Positions 1 to 8,677 of a DNA stretch of 64,000 bases are shown in pieces; positions within the stretch are counted from its first letter, which is position 1, and the number at the start of each line of letters is the position of its first letter. The notes under the pieces were generated by a model. That model was given only the letters and a program-made list of their open reading frames with translations, ran no database searches and was not told the origin of the DNA. Both the position numbers and the translations under genes were made by a program. Source of the stretch: Labrys miyagiensis (GTDB lineage: Bacteria; Pseudomonadota; Alphaproteobacteria; Rhizobiales; Labraceae); the NCBI RefSeq assembly GCF_030160835.1, contig NZ_BSPC01000015.1, positions 62,001 to 126,000 on the forward strand. Direction: 5' to 3'.

Positions 1-128
1 GCCGTGGTCGCGTTGCCGCCGAAGGCAACCGCATAATCCTTCGCGACCGACTTGTCGTCGCCCTGGGGCATGTCATCCGCGACGAAAGTCACGTCGATAT
101 AGGCATGGCCGATGAAGAGCGCTTCCAT
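1..128 (-). CDS. PfkB-family sugar kinase, N-terminal fragment (runs off left edge)
   Basis: Reading leftwards from an ATG at 128, the first 42 codons give a start of the form MEALFIGHAYIDVTF followed after a short loop by AVAFGGNATT. An opening beta strand with G-x-x-x-x-D and then a GGN(A) turn is the N-terminal substrate-binding signature of ribokinase/PfkB carbohydrate kinases, which phosphorylate sugars or sugar acids with ATP. The catalytic GAGD motif lies outside the window, so the substrate cannot be judged. The gene is divergent from the lipoprotein gene at 496. Confidence 0.75.
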   Translation of the reverse strand, partial: MEALFIGHAYIDVTFVADDMPQGDDKSVAKDYAVAFGGNATT

Positions 129-495
129 CGCTTGTCGCTCCGAACGAGATCACACAACCATTCCCGCTTAATGGTCATGGCCCTCTGGCGCAAGCGGCCA
201 TTTCGCAGTTGCGAAGGCAGTCTTGTCGCGGAGATTCTTCCGACAAAATTGGGAAAATGGCGCCGGAACTTGTTTTCGGTACGGAAGTTTGTATGTCGGT
301 GTTATTCGTCTGACTGGTTGAGTCGGCGGCAGGCATGCCGGCTCGGGGCTGGATGCGGCTGCAGCGAAAGCAGAGGGTAAAGCTTACATTATCATTCATC
401 TCCGGTTCATGATGTGCATGATGTAAGAATTGCGCTTTGCTCTCAGTTGTATCTGTATATGATCAATATGGAACGGCGTTCACGGAGGATCTCTC
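129..495. other. Divergent intergenic region
   Basis: This is 367 bases between the sugar kinase (leftward) and the lipoprotein gene (rightward). It must hold both promoters. I see no convincing open frame, RNA gene or strong hairpin in it. A GGAGGA ribosome binding site lies at its right end, just before the lipoprotein start. Confidence 0.5.
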
Positions 496-777
496 ATGAA
501 GAAGCTTTTGGTCGTCGCAGCTGCAGGGCTTTTGCTCGCTGGCTGCTCGGAATATTCGCGCTCTGACCGTGCGCTAGGTGGTGCCGCGATTGGTGCCGGT
601 GGCGGCGCCCTCATCGGCGGCCTGGCCACCCATTCGGCCGGCGGCGCCGTTGTCGGCGGCGTGCTCGGCGGTGCTGCCGGTGCCATCGTCGGCGCCGAGA
701 CCACACCGCGCGCCTGCACGCGCCGTTGGTATGATGAATATGGCAATGCACACTATCGCCGCGTGCAGTGCCCGTAA
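496..777 (+). CDS. Small glycine-zipper lipoprotein
   Basis: A 93-residue protein with a lipoprotein signal (charged MKK start, hydrophobic stretch, lipobox LLAGC at about residues 13-17), so the cysteine should be lipidated and the protein held at a membrane facing the periplasm. Residues 27-70 are a glycine zipper with repeated GGA/GGV units, as in the SlyB/OsmB/17-kDa antigen group. These often insert in or stabilise the envelope. A GGAGGA ribosome binding site precedes the ATG and a strong terminator follows at 814, so it is probably a single-gene unit. A similar zipper lipoprotein is encoded at 24353-24601. The exact role is unknown. Confidence 0.85.
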   Translation: MKKLLVVAAAGLLLAGCSEYSRSDRALGGAAIGAGGGALIGGLATHSAGGAVVGGVLGGAAGAIVGAETTPRACTRRWYDEYGNAHYRRVQCP

Positions 778-813
778 GGCCACTGGCTTTCAGGTCCTCA
801 CCTGAGTAGATTG

Positions 814-844
814 CACCCACGCAGTCCCGCTGCGTGGGTGTTTT
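814..844 (+). terminator. Rho-independent terminator of the lipoprotein gene
   Basis: An 11-bp perfect stem (814-824 with 830-840), a 5-base loop and a run of four T at 841-844. A GTG at 834 that could open the cardiolipin synthase frame lies inside the descending stem, which argues against that start. Confidence 0.85.
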
Positions 845-863
845 GTTGGAAAGGCCCTTTCCT

Positions 864-2315
864 TTGCCGCTGTTGAACTTCAGCGCTCTGGACCTCAGCG
901 CTTTGACTTGGGCCTATTTCTATTCCGAATGGGCCATCCGGCTCATCATGATCGTGGTGGTGCCGTTCCGACGTACTTCCGAGGCGGCGCGAAGCTGGCT
1001 GCTGCTGGTGATGTTTCTGCCCTGGCCGGCTCTAGCGCTCTATCTGCTGATCGGGCGTGCAACCTATCCGCGCTGGCGCCGCCGGCGTTTCGAGCGCCTG
1101 CCCACCGTCCTCAAGCTCTCGGCCGACAAGATTCTCGAGCTCACGGAAGTTGCTCGTGAAAAGCTGCCGCGCCGTTTCACCCGAGCCGCCATCCTGATCG
1201 AGAAGCTGGGCAGGCTGCCCGTCATCGAGGGAGCCAAGGCAGAGTTCCTGGCCGACTATGCCCGCATGGTTGAGCGTCTCGTCGCCGATATCGAGGCCGC
1301 CGAGCGTCATGTGCATCTGCTCTTCTATATCTTCGCCAGCGACGAGGTCGGCCAGAAGGTCATGGAAGCGCTGGGGCGTGCCCGGGAACGGGGCGTTACA
1401 TGCCGCGTGCTGATCGATGCGCTCGGCTCGCGGCCCTGGGAGCGAGAGGTGCGCACCACGCTCCTGGATTATGGTGTCGAAGTTCATCTGATTCTGCCGA
1501 TCACCTTCTTCCGCCGCAAGTCGGCGCGGGCGGACCTGCGCAACCATCGAAAGATCGCGGTGATCGACGGCCAGGTCGCCTATGCGGGCTCACAGAACAT
1601 CATCGCTGCCGATACGCTCGTCGACGCTGGCAACCAGGAACTGATGCTCCGGCTCGAAGGGCCGATCGTGCTGGAATTGCAGGCGGTCTTCGTGGCCGAC
1701 TGGTTCCTGGAGACGGATGAGGTATTGCCGGTCGACAGCGTGATGTCGTCGATGCCGGCAGCCGGCACCCTCACGGCCCAGGTGTTGCCGAGCGGCCCCG
1801 ACTACCGGGTCGGCGGCATTGAGAGCCTGATCGTCACCGCCGTTCACTCCGCCCTGCAGCATGTGGTGATCGTCACGCCCTATTTCGTGCCGAGCGAGCC
1901 GGTGCAGAGGGCCATGCAGATCGCGGTACTGCGCGGCGTCGAGGTCCATCTCGTGGTGCCCAAGGTGTCGGACCAGAAGCTGGTGCGCTTTGCCCAGGAA
2001 TCCTATTACACCGGCCTGCTCGCCGCAGGCGTGAAGATCCATCTCTTCCGCGACAAGTTCCTGCATGCCAAGAATGTCTCGATCGACATTGATCTGGCGC
2101 TGATCGGTTCCAGCAACATGGACATGCGCTCCTTCGTGCTGAATTCCGAGGTGACCGTGGTCATCTACGACCGCGAGATCGGGCTGCAATTGCGGCGCAT
2201 GCAGGAAAACTACATCGCCAACAGCGACCTCCTGGCGCTCGACGTCTGGCGCAGGCGCCTGTGGATCCGCAAGTTGGCGGAGAACCTCGCCCGTCTCGTC
2301 AGCCCGCTTCTGTAA
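864..2315 (+). CDS. cls: Cardiolipin synthase, phospholipase D superfamily
   Basis: A membrane enzyme that joins two phosphatidylglycerols (or phosphatidylglycerol and another lipid) to make cardiolipin. Two hydrophobic segments near the N terminus (about residues 13-30 and 37-60) anchor it. Two HxKxxxxD-type motifs follow: NHRKIAVID with His228 and HAKNVSID with His401, each trailed by a GS-x-N-x-D/N motif, as in the family. The length of 483 residues is normal for Cls. I prefer the TTG at 864, which has GGAAAGG nine bases upstream. The longer GTG start at 834 sits in the upstream terminator. The gene stands alone and converges on the MFS gene, whose stop codon lies inside its 3' end. Confidence 0.9.
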   Translation: MPLLNFSALDLSALTWAYFYSEWAIRLIMIVVVPFRRTSEAARSWLLLVMFLPWPALALYLLIGRATYPRWRRRRFERLPTVLKLSADKILELTEVAREKLPRRFTRAAILIEKLGRLPVIEGAKAEFLADYARMVERLVADIEAAERHVHLLFYIFASDEVGQKVMEALGRARERGVTCRVLIDALGSRPWEREVRTTLLDYGVEVHLILPITFFRRKSARADLRNHRKIAVIDGQVAYAGSQNIIAADTLVDAGNQELMLRLEGPIVLELQAVFVADWFLETDEVLPVDSVMSSMPAAGTLTAQVLPSGPDYRVGGIESLIVTAVHSALQHVVIVTPYFVPSEPVQRAMQIAVLRGVEVHLVVPKVSDQKLVRFAQESYYTGLLAAGVKIHLFRDKFLHAKNVSIDIDLALIGSSNMDMRSFVLNSEVTVVIYDREIGLQLRRMQENYIANSDLLALDVWRRRLWIRKLAENLARLVSPLL

Positions 2316-3480
2316 CCCGGCGCGTGGTACCCGCGCCCTGCGCGCAAGTCCAGGCCAGGGCGGCGACAATCACCGTCCCCGCTGCCGCTACATAGAAGAT
2401 GCCTGCGAGGGAGGTGGCGTGGGCGACCACGCCGAGCAGTGGCGGCGCTGCCAGCAGACCGGCATAGCCCATGGTGGAGACCGCCGCGATCTGCACCTCG
2501 GGCCTAGGCATGGCGCCAGCGGCGCTGAACAGCACCGGCACGATATTGGAGAAGCCGATACCGGTCAGGGCATAGCCGAGAATGCCGATATAGACGTTGC
2601 CGGAGAGCGGGCCGAGCAGCAGACCAGCCAAAGCGAGCAGGCAGCCTCCCCGCACCAGCGTGACGCCGTCGATATGACGGCGGATCGCGTCGCCGAAGAA
2701 CCGCATGATGGCCATCGAGCCGGCGAAGGCCTGGTAGCCGACATTGGCAATCGCGGGATCGGCGCCGAGATGTTCGCGCAGGAAGATCGCGGCCCAGTCG
2801 AGCACCACGCCCTCGCCACTGAAGGTCAGGGCCGCCATGACACCGATGAGCAAAGCGAGGAAGGCGGGGCGCAGCGAGTGCCTCTGCGAGGTTCCGGCAA
2901 TGCGTTCGACATGGCCGGCGCCGAGCCCACGCTGGCCCCAGGCGAAGAGGACGAACAGGACCACGGCCATGATCAGGGCCTGGAGCGAGCCGCCCGTCCA
3001 TTCGAGCATCAGCGTGGCAAGGCCTGCGCCGACGAAGCCGCCGAGGCTCCACATGCCGTGGAAGGAAGACATATAGGGCCGTCCGGCCTCCTTCTCGACC
3101 CGGGACGCGTCGGCATTCATCGCCACATCCATGCAGCCGCCGCTGGCGCCGAACAGGAAAACGATGGCGCAGAGCACGGCGGCATTGGGCGCGAGCGAGA
3201 TCAGCGGCAACAGCGCGCAGAAGAACAGGCCGCTGATGCGGATCAGGGTGGCCGTGCCAAGCCGCTGGATGACCCAGCCGCTGCCGGTCATGGCGATCAC
3301 CGCGCCGGCGCCCAGCATCAGCAGGGCCGTGCTGAGCACGATCGGATCGAGGCCGAGGCGGATCTTGGCGAGCGGGATCTGCGTGGCCCATACGCCGTAG
3401 AGTGCGCCATTGACGAAGAATATGGCGGCGGTGGGGTGCCAGACCGGCCAACCGGTGAGGGGGCGTGCGCTGTCAGGCAA
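2299..3480 (-). CDS. MFS transporter (sugar/fucose permease-like)
   Basis: About 393 residues with roughly twelve hydrophobic spans, consistent with a major facilitator superfamily carrier of the inner membrane. A cytoplasmic-loop-like stretch (VIQRLGTATL) follows the second span. The frame is open further upstream, but a TTG at 3480 overlaps the stop codon of the DeoR regulator (TTGCCTGA) and has GGAGA six bases before it, so translational coupling to the regulator is the best explanation. Pairing with a DeoR/GlpR regulator suggests a sugar or polyol substrate. The substrate itself cannot be read from the sequence. Confidence 0.85.
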   Translation of the reverse strand: MPDSARPLTGWPVWHPTAAIFFVNGALYGVWATQIPLAKIRLGLDPIVLSTALLMLGAGAVIAMTGSGWVIQRLGTATLIRISGLFFCALLPLISLAPNAAVLCAIVFLFGASGGCMDVAMNADASRVEKEAGRPYMSSFHGMWSLGGFVGAGLATLMLEWTGGSLQALIMAVVLFVLFAWGQRGLGAGHVERIAGTSQRHSLRPAFLALLIGVMAALTFSGEGVVLDWAAIFLREHLGADPAIANVGYQAFAGSMAIMRFFGDAIRRHIDGVTLVRGGCLLALAGLLLGPLSGNVYIGILGYALTGIGFSNIVPVLFSAAGAMPRPEVQIAAVSTMGYAGLLAAPPLLGVVAHATSLAGIFYVAAAGTVIVAALAWTCAQGAGTTRRVTEAG

Positions 3481-4258
3481 GATGGATCTCCACGCCGCTG
3501 TTCGAGTAGCGCTGCAGGATGGCGCCGGAAACACCCCGCTCGGTGACCATATGGTCGAGGCGGCTGAAGGGGGCGATCTTGTAGGCCGAACTGGTGTCGA
3601 GCTTGTCGGCGGTGATGAGGGCGATGACCGAGCGCGAGGCGGCCACCATCGCGCGCTTGAGGCAGGTATCCTCGTAGTCGACGGCCGTCACGCCATCGAT
3701 GAGATCCACCGCGCAGGCGCCCAGGAAGCAAAGATCCGGTTTCATGCCGGCGATCTGCTCCAGCGCGCCGGCACCGATGGCGCTACGCGAGAGAGGATCG
3801 ATCATGCCGCCCACCAGCATGAGCTTGCTCACGCCGCGATCGAGCGTGGCAACGGCAATATCGGGTGAGGGGGTGATGACGGTGAGACCGGCATCAACCG
3901 GCAACTGACGGGCCAGCATCAGATTGCTGGTGCTCTGGTCGAGCAGGACGACCATCTCCGGCGCGATGAAAGCAAGCGCGCGGCTCGCCAGTTGTGCCTT
4001 CTGCGCTTCATTGGTGACCACACGCTTGTCGAAGCGATGCGAAGATTTCGATTTGCGCAGCGCTCCGCCATGCACGCGTTCGACCAGGCCGGCATCGGCG
4101 AGTTCGCGCAGGTCCCGCCGGATGGTGTCCTCGGAGACGGCGAAATCGAGGGCGGCCTGCGCCGAGGCGATGCGGCCATCCTGCTCGATGCGCTCCAGCA
4201 GCAGGCGCTGCCGTTCGGCGGGGATGAGGCTGGTGTCAAAAGCGGCGTCAGTATCCAT
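3473..4258 (-). CDS. DeoR/GlpR-family transcriptional regulator
   Basis: A 261-residue repressor type. Residues about 14-70 form the DeoR winged helix-turn-helix (ERQRLLLERI, then SEDTIRRDLRELADAGLVERVHGGAL, an almost canonical recognition helix and wing). The rest is the DeoRC sugar-phosphate sensor domain, including the LDQSTSNLMLA and VGGMID segments. Members sense phosphorylated sugars and repress catabolic operons. It overlaps the downstream MFS gene, so the two are co-transcribed and the transporter is a likely target. Palindromes at 4293-4331 directly upstream are candidate autoregulatory sites. Confidence 0.92.
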   Translation of the reverse strand: MDTDAAFDTSLIPAERQRLLLERIEQDGRIASAQAALDFAVSEDTIRRDLRELADAGLVERVHGGALRKSKSSHRFDKRVVTNEAQKAQLASRALAFIAPEMVVLLDQSTSNLMLARQLPVDAGLTVITPSPDIAVATLDRGVSKLMLVGGMIDPLSRSAIGAGALEQIAGMKPDLCFLGACAVDLIDGVTAVDYEDTCLKRAMVAASRSVIALITADKLDTSSAYKIAPFSRLDHMVTERGVSGAILQRYSNSGVEIHLA

Positions 4259-4292
4259 AGCAGGTTCGGTCTTTCATGAGACCTCTGCCTTA

Positions 4293-4331
4293 TGACGCGT
4301 CATGTTGCATGAATCAAGCGCAATCATGCAA
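4293..4331. promoter_or_regulatory. Candidate DeoR operators: two adjacent palindromes
   Basis: Two inverted repeats lie in the divergent region between the DeoR gene and the ABC gene: a perfect decamer TGACGCGTCA at 4293-4302, and TTGCATGA (4305-4312) paired with TCATGCAA (4324-4331). Their position 35-73 bases upstream of the regulator start fits an autoregulatory operator. Assignment to this regulator is inference. Confidence 0.45.
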
Positions 4332-4446
4332 ATAGGCGCATAAACACGCGCACGCTTTTCCCCGAGCCTGTGGCCTGCTGGCCTGTCTGCATGCTTGAGG
4401 ATGACTCTCGTCAATGACCGGCTATAGTCGCGGCGGAGAGTGATTC

Positions 4447-6291
4447 ATGGTTGCACAAACCGGCGGAACTGCTGCCGAAGAGCCGAGCAACGAGCCGGAC
4501 AAGCCCGGGCAGTCCGAACAATCCATGGGTGGGCTGCTCCTGCAGCTCAACACGATGGGCCGTGCCTTCATCAGTTCTCCACACCGTAACCAATTACTCC
4601 TCCTCGTCGTCGGCGTCTTCCTGGTTATTATCGTCACGGCCTATTTCCAAATCCTGCTCAACGCCTGGAACCAACCTTTCTACGATGCCCTCGCCCGCAA
4701 GGATCTGTCCGAGTTCCTGCAGCAGATTCTGGTCTTCCTGGCCATTGCCGGTGGCCTCTTGATCCTCAATGTGACGCAGGTCTGGCTCAACAACATGGTC
4801 AAGCTCAAGCTGCGCCAGGGGCTGGTAGAGGATCTCGTCGGTCAGTGGATGAAGCCCCGCCGGGCCTTCCGTCTGGCCAATTCCAGCAAGATCGGCGTCA
4901 ATCCCGACCAGCGCCTGCATGAGGACGCGCGCCATCTTACGGAGCTGTCGACTGATCTCGGCATCGGGCTGCTGTCTGCCTCGATCCTGCTGGTCAGCTT
5001 CATCGCTGTCCTCTGGAACGCATCGAGCGGCTTCGTCTTCGAGGTCTATGGCTACAGCCTCGCCATTCCCGGCTATATGGTCTGGGCGGCCGTCTTCTAT
5101 GCCATTACAGCCTCGCTTCTGTCCTGGCACGTCGGCGGCCCGCTGATCAGCCTGAACGCCGACCGTTATGCCCGCGAGGCCGAGTTTCGCTTTTCCCTCG
5201 TGCGGGTGAGCGAACATGTGGACGCCATCTCGCTGAACAATGGCGAGAAGGACGAGGAGCGCCAGCTCAACCTCGATCTCAAAGCGGTGCTGATGGCAAT
5301 GCGGCGGCTGGTGACCGCCACGACCAAGCTCGCCTGGGTGACATCGGGCTATGGCTGGTTCACCAATCTCGCCCCCTTTCTGGTTGCCGCGCCGATCTAC
5401 TTCGCCGGCAACTTGACCTTTGGCGGCCTGATGCTCGCCGTGGGGGCCTTCAACCAGGTCCAGTCGCAGTTGCGCTGGTTCGTCGACAATTTCAGCCTGA
5501 TCGCCGACTGGCGCGCCACGCTGCTGCGCGTCGCCAATTTCCGCCACGCCGTGACCGATGTCGACAAGCTGCAATCCAATGCCAGCCGCATCGAGTTCAC
5601 CGATTCCGAGGACGGCGAGATCAAGCTCGATGGGCTGGTGATCGAATCGCCCACCGGCCGAACCAGGCTTCAGGAGGAGAAGGTCGACATCAAGGGCGGC
5701 GACCGAGTGCTGGTGGTCAGCGAAGCCGGTGCCAACAAGACATTGCTGTTTCGCACCATTGCCGGTCTCTGGCCCTTTGGCGACGGCAATATCAGCATGC
5801 CCAAGGACGAGCAGGTCACCTTCATGCCGCGTCGGCCCTATCTGCCGCAGGGCACGCTGCGGCAGGTGCTGTCCTATCCCCAGCCCGTGGCGAAGTTCGA
5901 GCAGGAGGACTTCAAGAGGGCGCTCACTTCGATCGGCCTCGGCCATCTGACGTCCGATCTCGACCGCAATGTGCGCTGGGACAAGGATCTGGGCGATGAG
6001 GAGCAACAGGCGCTCGCCTTTGCACGGCTTGCTTTGCAGAAACCGGCCTGGATCGTCATCGACGAGGCGCTGGAAGGCTTGGACGAGGAAACGCGCGACA
6101 AGGCCTATGGTGTCATCAAGAACGATCTTGCCAAGTCCGCGATCATCCATATCGGCCGGGTCGGCGCCAGGGCGGAGGTGTTTCCGCGCACGGTGCATCT
6201 GGTCAACGACCGTGGCGTCCTCGAGCACGAGGATCCCGACCCCCCCGAAAACACCCGGCAATCCTTTTGGGGGTTTGGAGATGACATTTGA
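4447..6291 (+). CDS. SbmA/BacA/YddA-like ABC protein (fused permease and ATPase) with degenerate Walker A
   Basis: A 614-residue half-transporter: a soluble N-terminal tail (about 1-45), an ABC_membrane_2-type transmembrane domain with several long hydrophobic spans (about 50-350), then a nucleotide-binding domain. Relatives (YddA, Rv1819c, BacA-related proteins) move peptides or cobalamin-like compounds. The ATPase domain keeps Walker B (WIVIDE) and the D-loop (LEGLDEE). Its Walker A reads SEAGANKT at residues 425-432, with both invariant glycines of GxxxxGK[ST] replaced, and its signature is weak (LGDEEQQ). It may have low or no ATPase activity. The glucanase-like gene starts 87 bases downstream on the same strand. 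Confidence 0.85.
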   Translation: MVAQTGGTAAEEPSNEPDKPGQSEQSMGGLLLQLNTMGRAFISSPHRNQLLLLVVGVFLVIIVTAYFQILLNAWNQPFYDALARKDLSEFLQQILVFLAIAGGLLILNVTQVWLNNMVKLKLRQGLVEDLVGQWMKPRRAFRLANSSKIGVNPDQRLHEDARHLTELSTDLGIGLLSASILLVSFIAVLWNASSGFVFEVYGYSLAIPGYMVWAAVFYAITASLLSWHVGGPLISLNADRYAREAEFRFSLVRVSEHVDAISLNNGEKDEERQLNLDLKAVLMAMRRLVTATTKLAWVTSGYGWFTNLAPFLVAAPIYFAGNLTFGGLMLAVGAFNQVQSQLRWFVDNFSLIADWRATLLRVANFRHAVTDVDKLQSNASRIEFTDSEDGEIKLDGLVIESPTGRTRLQEEKVDIKGGDRVLVVSEAGANKTLLFRTIAGLWPFGDGNISMPKDEQVTFMPRRPYLPQGTLRQVLSYPQPVAKFEQEDFKRALTSIGLGHLTSDLDRNVRWDKDLGDEEQQALAFARLALQKPAWIVIDEALEGLDEETRDKAYGVIKNDLAKSAIIHIGRVGARAEVFPRTVHLVNDRGVLEHEDPDPPENTRQSFWGFGDDI

Positions 6292-6378
6292 TTTCAATAC
6301 GAAATCGTGAAAACTTGAACTGAAATATCAGAAACTGGGGCGGCTGGGGTTTGACCTGCCAGGGCGGAAAGACGGACG

Positions 6379-7746
6379 ATGGCGAAAGACAAGGGCACCA
6401 GGAAGAAAGCTGCCAAAGCCGAGAAGGCGAGCAAGAAGGCCGTCGCGGCTGATGACAAGGCTGCCGCGAAGGCAGGCTCGGCATCCGGGCCCTATACGGC
6501 CGCCGAACTCCTCGAACTGTCGGACGATGCCCTGCTGGAGGCGGTGCAGCGTCAGACCTTCCGCTTCTTCTGGGAGGGCGCCGAGCCTGTCAGCGGCATG
6601 GCGCGAGACCGCACCACCCGCACCGTCGATACACCCAGCGACCTGGTGACGACCGGCGGCACGGGCTTCGGCGTCATGGCGATGATCGTGGCGATCGAGC
6701 GCGGCTGGATCACCCGCGCCGAGGGACTGGCGCGACTCACCCGGATCATCGACATCATCGAGCCGACCACCTGCTTCCACGGCGCCTATTCGCATTTCAT
6801 GCATGGCGAAACAGGCAGGGTCTGGCCCTTCAGCCGCAAGGACGATGGCGGCGACCTCGTCGAAACCGCCTTCCTGTTCCAGGGCCTGCTCTGCGCCCGC
6901 CAATATTTCGATGCCGACACGCCGGCCGAGAAGCGCCTGCGCGACCGCATCACCGGCCTGTGGGGCGAGATCGAGTGGAACTGGTACACGCAGGGCCGCC
7001 ATACGCTCTACTGGCACTGGAGCCCGAACAACGGCTTCGTGCTCGACCATGACATCCATGGCTGGAACGAGTGCCTGGTCGTCTATCTCATGGCGGTTTC
7101 AGCGCCGCGCTATCCCATCGACCCGGCTGCCTATCACCGCGGCTTCGTGCAGGCCCGCGACTATGGCCCGCCGAGCACCTATTATGGCATCGAGCTGCCG
7201 ATAGGCCCCGACCGCGGCGGCCCGCTGTTCTGGGCGCATTATTCCTTCCTGGGACTCGACCCGCGCGGGTTGAAGGACGCTTATGCCGACTATTGGCAGC
7301 ACAATGTCGCGCACACCCTGATCAACCACCGGCATTGCGTCATCAACCCGCATGGCCACAAGGGCTACGGCCCGGATTGCTGGGGCCTGACGGCGAGCGA
7401 CGATCCGGCGGGCTACGACGCCCATATGCCGAGCAACGACAATGGCACGATCAGCCCAACGGCCGCCCTGTCGAGCTTCCCCTATGCGCCCGGGGAGGCG
7501 ATGGCGGCGCTCCGGCATTTCCTGAGGAAACATGGCGACAAGGTCTGGGGCCGCTTCGGCTTTGTCGATGCTTTCAACGAGGGGAAGGATTGGTTTGCCG
7601 AGACCTATCTCTCCATCGACCAGGGCCCGATCGTGGTGATGATCGAGAATCACCGCACCGGGCTGATCTGGGACCTGTTCATGAGGATCCCGGAGATCCA
7701 GGCGGGCCTCAAGAGGCTCGGCTTCGAGAGCCCGCATTTGAAATAG
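6379..7746 (+). CDS. Glycoamylase-domain protein (GH144-like, possible beta-1,2-glucanase)
   Basis: A 455-residue protein. Residues 1-37 are a Lys/Ala-rich tail without a hydrophobic core, so no classical signal peptide is visible. From about residue 43 (LLEAVQRQTFRFFWEGAEP) it follows the Glycoamylase (PF10091) pattern: an all-helical barrel with motifs such as TGGTGFGVMAMIVAIERGWI, and DNGTISPTAALSSFPYAP near the C terminus. The family includes GH144 endo-beta-1,2-glucanases and the C-terminal part of cyclic beta-1,2-glucan synthase. A role in handling glucans of the periplasm or envelope is plausible. The missing signal peptide is odd for such an enzyme and may mean cytoplasmic action or export by another route. 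Confidence 0.85.
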   Translation: MAKDKGTRKKAAKAEKASKKAVAADDKAAAKAGSASGPYTAAELLELSDDALLEAVQRQTFRFFWEGAEPVSGMARDRTTRTVDTPSDLVTTGGTGFGVMAMIVAIERGWITRAEGLARLTRIIDIIEPTTCFHGAYSHFMHGETGRVWPFSRKDDGGDLVETAFLFQGLLCARQYFDADTPAEKRLRDRITGLWGEIEWNWYTQGRHTLYWHWSPNNGFVLDHDIHGWNECLVVYLMAVSAPRYPIDPAAYHRGFVQARDYGPPSTYYGIELPIGPDRGGPLFWAHYSFLGLDPRGLKDAYADYWQHNVAHTLINHRHCVINPHGHKGYGPDCWGLTASDDPAGYDAHMPSNDNGTISPTAALSSFPYAPGEAMAALRHFLRKHGDKVWGRFGFVDAFNEGKDWFAETYLSIDQGPIVVMIENHRTGLIWDLFMRIPEIQAGLKRLGFESPHLK

Positions 7747-7755
7747 CTGGGAGTG

Positions 7756-8517
7756 CTATCTCAGCCCGCCATCCACGACGATGCACTGCTTGGTGAGCAT
7801 GAAGCTGTCATCGGCGGCAAGGAACAGGGCCGTGCGGGCGATATCATCCGGCACCAGCGAGCGCTTCATGCATTGGCGCTCGATGAACATCTGCATGTCG
7901 TCCTCGCTCACCCATAATCGCTTCTGGCGTTCGGTGATCACGGCGCCGGGGGCGATGGCGTTGACGCGGATGTTGGAGGGGCCGAATTCGCGGGCCAGTG
8001 AATTGGTGAGGCCGACCACGGCCGCCTTGGCGGTGGCGTAGGTCGTCATCGCTCCAGCGCCGCCCATCCAGGCGATCGAGGAGAAGTTGATGATCGAGCC
8101 GGCGCCGAGCGTGCGCATCTGCCGGCCGACCGCCTGGGCGGCGAAGAACTGGTGCTTGATGTTGAGGCTCATGGTGCGGTCCCAATCGGCCTCGGTGACG
8201 GCATCGACCTCTTGGCGCGTGTCGTTGGCGGCGTTGTTGACCAGGACCTGAATGGGCCCGAGCGTATCGCGCACCGTGGTGATGGCGACGTCCAGCGCCT
8301 TGATGTCGAGCAGGTCGCAAGCGATGAAGAGGGGCTTTTTGCCCTTTTCCGCAAGGCGTTCGGCAAGGGCCCTCGACTCGTCTTCGAGGATGTCGACAAA
8401 GGCGACCTGCGCACCCTGTTCGACAAAGGCTTCGACTATGCTGGCGCCGATACCCGAGCCGCCGCCGGTGATGAAGGCGACGCGATTCTGCAGGCTGGAG
8501 TAGCGGGCGAAAGTCAC
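7756..8517 (-). CDS. SDR-family sugar dehydrogenase (XylB/galactose dehydrogenase-like)
   Basis: A 253-residue short-chain dehydrogenase with the NAD(P) motif TGGGSGIG at about residues 16-23, NNAAND after strand four, and the active-site YxxxK as YATAK. The segments NNAxNDxR and INFSSIAW, and the QC-K residues before the C-terminal LFLAADDS, resemble D-xylose and L-arabinose/galactose 1-dehydrogenases that oxidise aldoses to lactones. Together with the lactonase and dehydratase of this cluster, the first oxidation of a non-phosphorylative pathway is the likely job. It lies downstream of the ABC importer genes on the same strand, separated by a large inverted repeat. Confidence 0.88.
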   Translation of the reverse strand: MTFARYSSLQNRVAFITGGGSGIGASIVEAFVEQGAQVAFVDILEDESRALAERLAEKGKKPLFIACDLLDIKALDVAITTVRDTLGPIQVLVNNAANDTRQEVDAVTEADWDRTMSLNIKHQFFAAQAVGRQMRTLGAGSIINFSSIAWMGGAGAMTTYATAKAAVVGLTNSLAREFGPSNIRVNAIAPGAVITERQKRLWVSEDDMQMFIERQCMKRSLVPDDIARTALFLAADDSFMLTKQCIVVDGGLR

Positions 8518-8588
8518 GGCAATGGTCCTTGCTGAAAAGGGATTGGGGGATAAAGAAGGGGCGGGATCGCGGGCGTCTTGCTGGCCTT

Positions 8589-8675
8589 CCTGGGAGCGCG
8601 GACGTCTCGTCCGCTCTCGGAAACGAGTCGTAATTACGATTGAGAAAGAGCGGACGAGACGTCCGCGCTCCCAGG
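8589..8675. repeat. Large extragenic inverted repeat (29-bp perfect arms)
   Basis: Arms at 8589-8617 and 8647-8675 are perfect reverse complements, enclosing 29 bases that themselves contain the palindrome TCGTAATTACGA (8628-8639). Each arm holds the smaller hairpin GCGGAC-GTCTC-GTCCGC. It lies between the importer ATPase gene and the sugar dehydrogenase. Its outer sequences (GGGAGCGCGGAC and GTCCGCTC) recur in the element at 17366-17575. Confidence 0.9.
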
Positions 8676-8677
8676 AG

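Noticed and set aside
834-863. GTG-initiated longer N terminus for cardiolipin synthase
   Set aside because: The GTG lies in the descending stem of the upstream terminator and has no ribosome binding site; the TTG at 864 does.
2419-3546. Long plus-strand frame opposite the MFS gene
   Set aside because: Composition is Gln/His/Asp/Gly-rich with no domain, typical of the antisense of a GC-rich membrane-protein gene.
4594-6297. 567-codon minus-strand frame opposite the ABC protein
   Set aside because: It mirrors the coding gene, lacks motifs and has an unnatural His/Gln/Gly composition; a GC-rich shadow.
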